Below are positions 1-12,000 of a stretch of DNA of 25,925 nt, in pieces. Source of the stretch: a virus; the IMG/VR virus record IMGVR_UViG_3300006332_000025, positions 1 through 25,925 of that record; one strand, given 5' to 3'. Below the pieces are notes generated by a model. It searched no databases. It was given only the letters and a program-made list of their open reading frames with translations, and was not told the DNA's origin. A program made the position numbers and the translations under genes. The stretch's first letter is position 1. Every line of letters begins with the position of its first letter.

Positions 1-3000
1 TCTACTGTCATTGACAATAAACCAGTAGCAGCATCATATGTTGCAGCAGTAGGTGTATAACGAGTTCCTAAGATTACCAACTCAGGATATCTCTGTCTCA
101 TTTGATAAACAACTTCTTTCTTAATGAAGTCACTATTCTTAAGGATTAAATCAGCAGCATCTAAGTATCTGTGAGTCTTCTTAACAAATCCCTTAGAAGC
201 AATACCAACGTTAACAGTTACAGTTGTACCAGTTACAGCACTGATTGCTAAAACAGTTCCATATGCAGGGTCAGTAGTTCTTGGATAAGTATGTGATGTA
301 GCATTATTATCGAGAGTACAAGTAAAGGATAACTTATTAGCACCAATAGTAAGAGTATCACTTGTTGTAAAACTATGAGACCCAATTGTTAATACTAACT
401 CTCCTGTTTCATAATCATAAGTTGCGTCAGTTACGTCCTTATTAACACTACCAGCAGTAATTGTAATGGCATTAGATGAAGTACCGCCATCATAAGTGTG
501 TCTACCAATAGCACGAGTAGTTTCTAAGATAGAATCGTTATTAAATTCTTCTCCAGTAGTCAGAGATTCGCCACCAGACCAATCTTCAGTATAAGTTTGT
601 CCATCAGTACCATCAAAGTGGATAAGTAATTTTGCATCTGCATCACCCTGGAAAACTCCATCAGGAGCATTAAACGTTGTAGTATAGCGAGCAGTATTAG
701 AAACTCTAAACTCATCAACATATCCAGTAGTAATTGCAGAACCAGCATAATCTCCACCAATTCTAATTGGTTTTGTAGAACCATAGTTACTACTATCAGA
801 ATATGAGCTACCCTCTTGAGTACCATTTAAGAACAACTTGGTATCAGTACCACTTCTAGAAATAGCAACATGATACCAAGTACCAACTACAAGGTTTGTT
901 GCACCAGTAATAGTAACACTACCATTATTGAAATACTTAATATTTGCACCATCAACATACAGATAAGGAGCAAGTTCAGTTGCACCAGATCTCATGTCAA
1001 AGATAGTCTTACTACCAGCAGCAATAGTATTCAATTTAATCCAACATTCAATAGTAAATGCTCCTGTACCAAATCCAAATTCGGTAGAAGTTGGGACAGT
1101 TAGATATCCATCGATAGCAACTGCACCAACATTAACTGTAATTGTAGTATCTGTCTCTGCTGTAATTGTGAGAGCAAGACCAGATGAAGGATCAGTTGCT
1201 CTAGGATATGCTTTATTTGCAGTGTTGCCATCTTGAGCACAAGTAAATACAACACCACTATCAAGGATAGTTACTTTATTTGATGTAGTGAGAGTGTGAG
1301 TACCAATCTCAATTACCATATCACCTGTAAATGGGTTATATGTAGTTCCTGTAGCAGCAGTAAATGATCCTGTAGCACCGTTACTAGCAATAATGGCATT
1401 CGTAACACCACTTACAAAAGTATGTGCTGATGCACCAGGAGATAGTGCTAGACATGCAGTACCATATTTTTTATTACTAGTGTTAATTTGAGAACTTCCA
1501 ACAAATTTAGCTGTGTGGTAATCATTTCCATCATATGAAGATCTACCGATCTTACCAAGAAACGCAGTTTTTTGTGATGCATTATATCCAACAATCTCTG
1601 CCTTAGTATCAGTTGTTCTGATAACTTGACCACGAGATAAGAATCCACTTCCAACAGAATCTTTAAAGGTTAATTTATTAACATTAATCTTATCACTATT
1701 TCCAAATTCACCACCAGAATTTCCACCATAATCAAGTTTATAATTTCTAATAAATTCTTCGTCAGTGAAATTACCACTTTCGTTATCATAAATTAGGATA
1801 TTATTACTAATTGCTTCACTAGGTGGGAATGAAGAATCAAAAGCAGTTAAATTATCAGTAAAATCAACAATACTTACTTGAGATTCGGAAATATTATCAA
1901 GAACTTTGTTTGGATAACTAATAGAAGCCAATCTATTGAATAGTAGTCCAAAGAAAGAAGATCCTTCAGAAATATTAACTTGTTCAATAAATTCATTAGT
2001 TACTGGATCTTGATACGCACTAGTTGCAGTAATCTTAGCAACTACTCCAGACTTAGCACCAATAATATAATCATTTAATTGAATATCATATAATCCTGGA
2101 GTTGACTGATATGTACCTGTAGTCTTACTTAAAGTGAGAGTATCGGTAACAGAAATTTCTGTTGAATAAATCGGAGTATTTTCTTGTTGAGAAACTTGAG
2201 TAGTACCAGAAACTCCTCTGGTCACAGTAATAGTTGTTGAATCAGAACCATTTACAACTTGAGTAACAGTAACAATTTCAGAACCAATCTGATAATCATC
2301 ATTAAGTGTAAATGATCCAGCAGGAACTGCACCACCAGCATCTGTAATTGCTACTAACTCAATATCAGTTGTTGCAGCACCGATACTATAACGAAGTTTT
2401 GCTACGGGTGTTTCTTGTCCAGTTTCAAGGTTCGATGTTTCTACTTTTGCTGTATCTCCACTTAAATTAGTAACTTTCTCATTGAATAAGAATAAACCAG
2501 TGCTAGTTACGTCTGTAACCGAACTAAGAGTACCAGAGAATCCTGTCGCACCTACTTGACAATTCTCTCCAATAATAAAGGTACCCTGAGTAACAAATCC
2601 ACTGATTACATTACCACTGACACTAGTTACTGTAAGTCTAGCAGTAGAAACAACACCAACAAGACTATTACCAATATTAGGGAAAATACCACTAGTAAAT
2701 GAAAGTTCGAAATCCTTAGTTGCCTGTGCAGCTATAGTGACACTTACATATTTCACACTTGCAGGTGGTTTAGGTGGTTCTGCAAATACAATAGAATCAC
2801 CCTGAACTTCAAAAGAAGTATTTGGAGTTTGTGCTACACCATTAAGAACAATTAGAAGTTGATCTCCACTAGCAATAACATTCTCACCACTGTTAACAGT
2901 AAGTGGGAATTGAGTCTTAACACCGTCAAATTGACCAGAAATATCATCTAATCTTTGAACAACAGAAGTTAAGATATTCTCAGATGATGTAAGTCTCTTT

Positions 3001-6000
3001 TGACGGAATAATACTTCAGTATTATTAAATTCAGAATAAATGGGTTCTGCTAAAGCAAAGTTTTGAATATTTGGTACAACTGCTTCTCTAGTAAGTTCAA
3101 CTGACTTAGTAAGTTCAAAATCAATTTCTTTATTTGCAATATAACCATAATCTTCTAGATTCAGTTCACCAAATACCTTAAATGATGCAGGGTGAACGTT
3201 CTTAATAAGAATATCTTTCCAATCACCGATGGATACAGAAGACTTAACAGCATAAGAGAAGTCCTGATAGTAGTAAGAGTCTTGAATCTTTTGAATAATT
3301 TCGGAAGGTTTACCAACATCATCAATAAATTGTCCTGTAGTTTTGGTGATAGGACCAATTTCAAGAACACCTTTAGCGATATTAAGGTCACTAATAACAC
3401 CAGAAGACTTAGAAATAACACCAGTTATACTTTCACCTTTAGTAAACGTATTATCATAATTTACAATTTTAAGAATTCTAGGACCAATCTGCCATCCTTC
3501 ATTAGTAGACACATATCCAGTAGCAGTTGCTGTATCTAAAGAACTACCTTGATATACAAGTTCACCCTCTAAGAAAGTTGATGTAACAACATTTGCTTCT
3601 GCTGTAGCACCAAAAGCTTTGGTTAATACTTGCTGTCTTCCTTCACCAGCGTTTACAAAGGCAAGACCATCACCCAACTCAGCATTTGCTGCAGTAATCG
3701 CCAACTTCATTTGATCAGGTTCTAGAGAGTTAGCAGTACCAGTAATAGCATAATACGTTGTATTTCCATTCAATCTACCAGTAGCACCTGAAGATAATGG
3801 GAATTCTGTACCTTCTCCAGTATCAACTACATTTAATATAACTTCAGAACCATTTACAATTCCATGAGGGAAGGCAAATTGAAGAAGACCTAAGTCAAGG
3901 TTAACAACATAGTTAAAGGAAGATCTAAGTTCGACTGTAGGTGAAGAAGAATATCCAGCACCAGGATCTTTAATGATAATACTTTCAATTCTTCCATTTC
4001 TAATAGTTGCTTCTGCAATAGCACCAGATCCACCACCACCACTTAAAAGAACTGCAGGTGATTGAGAATATCCAGAACCAGGATCAGTAACGGTAATACT
4101 ATCGAGGATACTTGTAGAAGTTAACTGAGCATTGATTGGGAATGTAATTTCAGGACGAAGTGTGTAATCATGGGTATAATCATAACCAAAGTTATTGTTC
4201 TTAAGTTTCTTAATCTTACCAACATTTGTTCCTTTTGCAAAAATTACCGCACCAGTACCAAATGCAGGAATGACTACGTTAATAACTGCTCCAGATCCAG
4301 TTAAACCTGATCCAAGAATACCCTCAATAGATTCAATATCAATAGATGCAGTAGTATATCCTTTACCAGGAGATGTGATGTCTACAACTTGAATTTGACC
4401 AGGAATAGTCGTACCTTCTTCATCTTGACCATCAGCAACAGTAATTTGAACAAATCCACCTTCACCATCTCCAGAAATAGGAACAGAAGTATATACACCT
4501 GGAGCATACTCAGTTCCTGGTTCTTCAATTTCAATTCTTTCAATTTTTCTAGAAGATTGAATTCCTGTTACAATAGGTAATTTGGAATAGAATCCACCTG
4601 AATTAATTAATCTAATATCACCAATTGAACCAACAGCTTTCTTGGAACTTGTTGTATAGGTAGTTGTTATAATATTTGCACTACCCTCAGGTTCATTAGC
4701 TAAAAGGAATTTGAAGATATTTGGTCCTTGAGTAATAGTACCACCAGCAGTTGATGTAATATCAAATGTTCCCAAATATGGAGAATCAACAATATCCAAA
4801 TAACTATTACTATCGATAGGTGAATCAGTCCCTGTTCTAGATGGATCAAAATAATAGGAAATATTTGTAACAATACCTTTATCAACCTTTAACTTAATAG
4901 TTGGACTTGGTTGTCCTTGACCAGTAACACCAGGAGTTCCAACTCGTTCAATGGAGTTGAATGAATATTCCAATTTATACAAATTATCTCTAGAGAAAGA
5001 TAAATTCGTTCCTGCCATAGAAGAGTGAGAAACATCAAACAAATATTGATGCCCATAGTACATCTTCAGAACTGGAGACTTAGCAAAAATATTAACATTT
5101 CCAGCAGTAATAGATGGATCTGTTTGAGCTACAGCATCTAATTTATATGTAAATTCTTTATTACTTACAACAGTGTTAACGACAAAAGATCCATCATATT
5201 CATCATATACCGTTCCACCAAATTCTTGAGTAGGATTACCATCAATATTAATATTATCACCAACAGAGAAATAATGTCTGTCTGAAGTAATTATATAAAC
5301 TTCATCTGTATTTGATACTGCAGTTACTTGAAGAATTTTATCAAGTGTAGAGATCAGTGTTATCTTAGTTACACCAGTTAAATTAGTAATTTGTGCTGTT
5401 GATTTAGCAGTATTGAAAGAAATATCACTAGCAGTAATATCAACTACAGATCCAGGAATAAACGAGGAAGCACCAGCAATTGCAACAATTTTTACTTTAT
5501 AATCTTCAGTAGCAAATGGTTTAAATGTAGCATATTCATCAAGGTTTCCATTACCAGTAGTAGCAGCAGTTGTATCTAAATTATAATCAGCAAGATCAAA
5601 ATCAAATGTTCCAGGTGTAGTATTAATTTTATCAATAAAATTATAATCTGTAATAACATTAACATCATAAGGAATTGGTCCTACAATTCCATAACTACTA
5701 GATTCATCAAATTGTGCTGTAGACAAACGACCTGTGTTTAAATCATTTGACCAAGCATTATTATTTACTGCTACGTAAACTTTATTATTAATAGTATCTT
5801 CTCTTAAAACATAACCACTATTAACAAACGAACCAGAAGTATTGTTTAAAACAAGTTTCGATCCAATAGTAATATTAAAGTCTTGATTGAGTGTAAGTTC
5901 TTGGATATTATCAATTTTCAGAGTATTCGTCGTTTTCATGTAATAACGATTATTAATCTCTGCAGAAATATTAAGTTTCTTAGATCCAGGAGAAGGTACT

Positions 6001-9000
6001 GTTGCTGTTCTAGAACTCCATTCATCATTGGTATATGTAAGAGATTCAGTATTCTCTGTCATATTAATTGTAGCATCTTCATAATCAAGACCTTGAAGAC
6101 CAACACTTCCAAGAGCAAATGTTGTATTAGTTACGGTTAAAGCTGCTCCTGTAACTGGTGTAATTGCAGTTCTAACAAATCCAATTTGGGTATTAGTTTG
6201 TAAACCTTTATCCCCAAGTCTATCAGAATCAGAATCTTTATCAGATTTTAATCCAAAACCAACATAATCAATATAATCATATCTCTCAATATAATTCGTA
6301 AACCAAGCATCATCCGTCCAATCATATGCTAAAGCATAAGATGCTATAGGTGGAAGGGTAGTTACATCAGAAGGAACTGTAGGAGTTACTGCACGGTTCT
6401 TTAAACGAAGATTGTCAATGTATCCTTGGAACTGCTCATTCTTACGGAATTGAGCACCAGTACCACCTTTACCAGGAATATTACCAATATGAATATCTTT
6501 ACCACCAAGTGATGTGTTTGCAATACTACCAGTTAAAACAGAAATACCATTTACATATACAGTAAAGACATTAGCATCTTTTTTAACTGCAATGAACTGC
6601 CAAGAATTATCGGCATACATTGTTGTAAGTGTAGATTGAAGAGCACCACCAGCAGAATTAATTGCTGTTGCATTATTTGTAACTACTAATTCCAATCTAC
6701 CACTCGAATCATCATAATACAACCAAAGACCACCAGTAGCATCTGTTGCATCACCAATATTCAATAAAGTATATTGAGTTTGACTATGTGACTGATATTC
6801 AGATCCATTTTTATAAAGCATGAACTCAAGAGTCCAACTATCACTTAATATTGTTCCTAAACTTGCTGCAGGAATCTTAATAGCAGCATTTTCCCAAACA
6901 GTAGGAGATGCAGTTTGATATCCTTGAATAAATGCATAATCTGCAAGGAATCTTACAGAATCACCTGCTTGAAGAATAGTTGGAGTATAGTGACCAGTAA
7001 TATCTGTAGTTTGATTACCACCTGTAGTAAAATCAAACAGGAATTCATTTCTATTCCATTGTGTTTGACCAAATATGTAAGGATCTCCAGAATTGTCTAC
7101 AGTGATAGCATTAGCAGTAATACCTTCAATATTCTTTTGATCAAACGCAGTATTAGTATGCTTTTTAAGTTTACCATCATAACTAATTTTTACAGTATCA
7201 ACTGTCTTTAAATTAGTCGTAGTATTGGTTTTAGTAAAGGCAAGATTTAAATCACCAAAAATATCAATGGTGCTTCTAGAAGCAAGTTCAATACTATTAC
7301 CTGAAGCAACTGAATAACGATAATTCCAAATCAAATCACCAGAGGTATCAATTTTACCAACCCAGAAACCATCTTTAATATTATTATCAGTTTTTAAAGC
7401 AAGAGTTGATGTGATATAAAACTCATCAAATTCATCAACAACTAAACTAGTATCTCTAAAGGAATATGCAGCATTATCAATTTCTTTAATCCACTCAATT
7501 GTGATTTCAGAAGTACCAACAAGTGCCTTACCAAAAGCAAGTTTTGAATCTGCTGCACCATCAGTAGCAGAAACTTCCATAAGGAAATACACTGCATCAC
7601 TAAGAACAATCAGATCAGTAATTTTTTCCGATCCAGAAGCAGATGCTAGTTTTCTTTTTGCAGCAAAACTTCCTGCAGAATCAATAGATGCTATAAATGC
7701 ATCTTGAGGATTAGAAGAGTTGGTATTAGTATAACCACCAATAATATATCGAGTATCAGAATATTTCTTAATCGTAGTGATATTATCAGATCTAGTTGAA
7801 CCAGAGATACCTGCATACCCCTTCTGGAAACTAAGCGTTGCACTTAATCCATCATCTGCTTGAACATACTTACAAAGTATAATATCTGGATTATATGCAC
7901 TGAGTGAAATTATATTTGGTTTATTTTGACCAACTACCCAAATATTATTACCACTAACATCTAATTTTATAAATTCAGTATAATTAACTCCAGCAATACT
8001 TTCAATAGTTTTTTCCCATTCTTTAACACCAAGTTCAGAGAACTTAGCAACAAATGCAACTTCAAGACCACCTGCATCAAGAGTTTTTCCACAGAAGAAT
8101 ACTTCTTTTAGATCGTTTACAACTACATCATTAATCTTAACATAATTTTCATGACGAACTAAAGAAACATAATAATCAGCTCTCTTATACACCTGTGGAT
8201 GAGAAAGAATAACACGAGGGTTCTTAGTATATCCAGAACCAGAGTTTATAATATCAACAACGTTAATTGCACCAGTAGGAGTTACATTTGCTCTCAATTC
8301 ACCAGATTGTCCGTCACCATCAATAACAATAGTGGGAGGAATTTCAGAATCATATCCAGATCCTGCTTGATCAATCGTAATTTGTTCAATACCTTTAAAT
8401 TGTCTAACAACAAATGTTTTATTGGTTGAATCCATTACAGGAGTGTAATCAATAAAAACAGAATCTCCAGGAACTATGTTATGAGGATTAGATGTTGTTA
8501 GAACACCATAAAATTTATCTTCAACCGTTTCAAAAGTATACGCACTTACTGATTCACCTGTAATTTTAGAAATCCTAGCAGATACACCACTACCATCAGT
8601 GTCAGCATTATCAAAGACAAGAATATCATCAACCTGATAACTCGTACCAGCATCTTCAATAGTAAATCCAGTTACTGAAGCATCTTCAAACTTTGTTGTA
8701 GTTTCAACTTCAATATCAACCTTTGAATCAAATTTAACTTTAGGGAAATAATCAAATAACTGAAGAGGAGATTCTTCAAGCAATTGATCAGGATCATCAG
8801 TTTCTTCTTGAGATATTACACCATCTTTATTTTCATCTTCGATATCAAAAAGTAAAATATCACCATCTTCCGTTGTTATTGCATTTGTAGATACATTGGG
8901 AGCTCTCTCAACATCAATATCAACATTTTCATATGGATCACGATATCTTACAACTCCAGTAGGAATATTTTGTTGAATAGCATCCTTATTCAAATTCCAA

Positions 9001-12000
9001 GAATCTACAATAGAATTGAAGGTTGGTCCTAAAACATAAGGAAATTGTGCTAATCCTGCGTCAGAATTATCAATGGTAATGAAATAGCAATATCTTCCAC
9101 TTGGAAAATCTGGAGTTTTACAAAAACGACCATTATATTGATCTAAATCTCCAAGTCCAAAAGAATATTCATAATCTTCAATGAATTTTCCTGCAGGTTC
9201 TTCAGAAAGTAAAGGACCAGCAGTTCTAACTGGTGCTGGATTAGTACTTGCATCAAAAACTAAATTTGTTTTAAGTTTAAAAGACGTATTTAATTTTGCA
9301 ATTGTAGATGACTGATCTGTAGGATCCGAATACCCATATGGACCATAGATAGGATTTCCATCAAATGCCCAACCAATAATAGGAGAGTGTGTGAGTTGAT
9401 CCTCTTGTTCTAAAATATTTCCTGTGCCAACTTGCTCAAAAAGGTTATCACCAAGGATATATCTCAATCGTTGTGGATTTGAAATATGTGCATATTCACC
9501 ACCATATTGATTATTATATCCAGCAAATACAGAACCTTTAGCAGCATCTACTGTTGTAGTTTCTTGAAGATTATAGGTCCACTCAAATACATTAGGAGTA
9601 AAGGTTGCATTAGATCCAACAGAGGTCAGATTAATAACTGTTGTTCCTTGAATATAATTAATACCTCTATTAATAATCTCAACACTTGTTACTCTACCAG
9701 CATTTTCTCCGTCAAGATCGATATTAGCACGAGCAACTGCACCAAATCCATCACCCTGAATAGTTACTTCTGGTGCAGTTGTATACCCACTACCTGCAGA
9801 AATAATGGCGATAGAAATAATTCTACCATTATTTACAATAGCTTGTGCAACAGCACCAGAACCTGAATTAAGACTAACTGTAGGATTAGATGTATATGAA
9901 GCACCACCACTGGTTATAGCAATAGATTTAACTGGACCTCTTACCGAAGCAGTAGCAGTAGCACCTGTTCCACCACCACCAACAATTGTAATAGATGGTT
10001 GAGAAGTATATCCAGTTCCATTTGTATTCATAAGAATACTGGAGACAACACCTTTAGTAACAATGGCAGTTGCTGCAGCACCAGATCCACCACCACCAAC
10101 AATTGAAACCAGAGGTGAAGAAGTATAACCACTACCACCATCCGTAACAACAATTTCTGTAATAGAACCATTAACAGTTACAGAACCAGTAGCACCTGTT
10201 CCACCACCACCTGTAATCTCAATATTTGGAGGGTTTGAAGCATCATAATCAGTACCAGCATTTGTGATATCAATAGAGGTAACTGGTCCAAAAGTTTTTG
10301 TAACATCTGACTTATATGACCAAACAGATGTTCCATTAATCCAAGTACCAATGGCACCAGGAGTAATGTTATTTTTAACAGAAATAGTCTCAGGATTTAA
10401 TGGAAATCTATTAAGTTTACGTTGATTTCCTGGTAAAAGTGCTGATCCTGGAAAAGGACCAATTGAATAATTAGGAATACCAGTAGATGCAACATAAACA
10501 TAATCGTTACTAAAGAACGAGTTTTGAATATTTGTTGTATATGGACCAATAGAATTTAAAACAGCAGTAGTATCAGATTTACCTTTGTTAAGGTCGACTG
10601 AAACCAAAATGTTTCCTTGAGGAACAACTTCTGCTGGTTGAGGAAGTTGATATTGGAAAACAAGAGCATTATCTCTAGATCTTACTAAAAATGTTCCATT
10701 AAACAAAATTGGATTTGCACCATAAAGTGTTACCTGATCTCCAACTAAAAGTCCATGATTATTTTTACAAGTAACTGTAGCAAATTGATTATTAACACCA
10801 CCGTAAGTAATACTTTCTACTTCAATAAGTTTTTTAACATTATACAACCAAGTTGTTAATTCTGGAGCAACGGAAGTACCACCTAGTTTAGATACAGTAA
10901 GTTTATCACCCTTTAGATAGTATGAACCAGTATCTGTTAAACTGGTTTGTTGGGCATCAACAATACCAACAACACTTAAAACTACTTCTTGTGCAGTTCC
11001 CTTATTTACATAAACAAGAAGATTAGATGTGACTTCAGTTGCAGAATCCCAATCTTCTACAATGTTATTAACAGAACGAGTACATTCGATAAACTGGTTA
11101 AGAGACTTTTCTTTATATTGAATTAATTCTGAATCTCCAATTAAAAATTCACCATTTCTTTCTGGCCAACCAATAGTTGAGTCTACAGTGATAATACTAT
11201 CAGTTGTACCAAGAGGTTCTGCAAGTTTTGTTTTGTAAGGAACTACAAATGTTCCATCAATAGTTTCTTCAGAAAGAACAAGTTCAAAAAGTTCAACATC
11301 TGATGTTTTAATAGAAATATAATTTTCAATTAAAGCACTAGCTGCCCCAATATTAGCATCAGCAATACTCAACTCTTGAGTCAATAATCCATCTTTAATA
11401 TTCGTAGGATCGCCACTTACTAAAGTAGCACGAAGAATTGTATCAATAGACCAAGTTGCATTAGAAGGTTTAATAATCTGATCTTTTGGATAAGATACAG
11501 TTACTTGCTCACCATAAAGAAGTTTGAAGAGATATGCAATACTGAAAGAAGTTCCCTTTGTAGAATAAAAATCTTTTACAGATTTAATAGCATTTCTAAC
11601 GTCAATTTTACTATAATCAAGTTCTGGAACATCAGGAAGAAATTGTTCAGTATACTTGTCTAAAAGTCTCTTAACAAAAAGAGCATCAAGACATTTAACT
11701 TCTGCATTTTCAGCAGCAACTGCTGCTGTAGTATTATTTGAAAATACTGCATTTCCAGATGCAGTATACTCTACAATACCACTAACTGCTCTTGCACAAC
11801 CCTCAAATTTTGCTTTACTATACCCAGTTCCCTTTTTAGAGACTGTAAAACCAGTAACTTCATTTAATCCAATTTGAACAGAAGATCTTGCTTCTGGAGG
11901 ATTTTGAATAATGATTGAAGGAGGATTTGAAGAAGAATATCCACTACCAAAATTACTAATATTAATATCGGTAATTTTTCCATTAAATACAGAAGCTGTA

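Noticed and set aside
8085-8093. A fifth TTTTCCACA
   Set aside because: It is isolated inside the giant coding frame (codons for Cys-Gly-Lys), at the frequency chance would allow.
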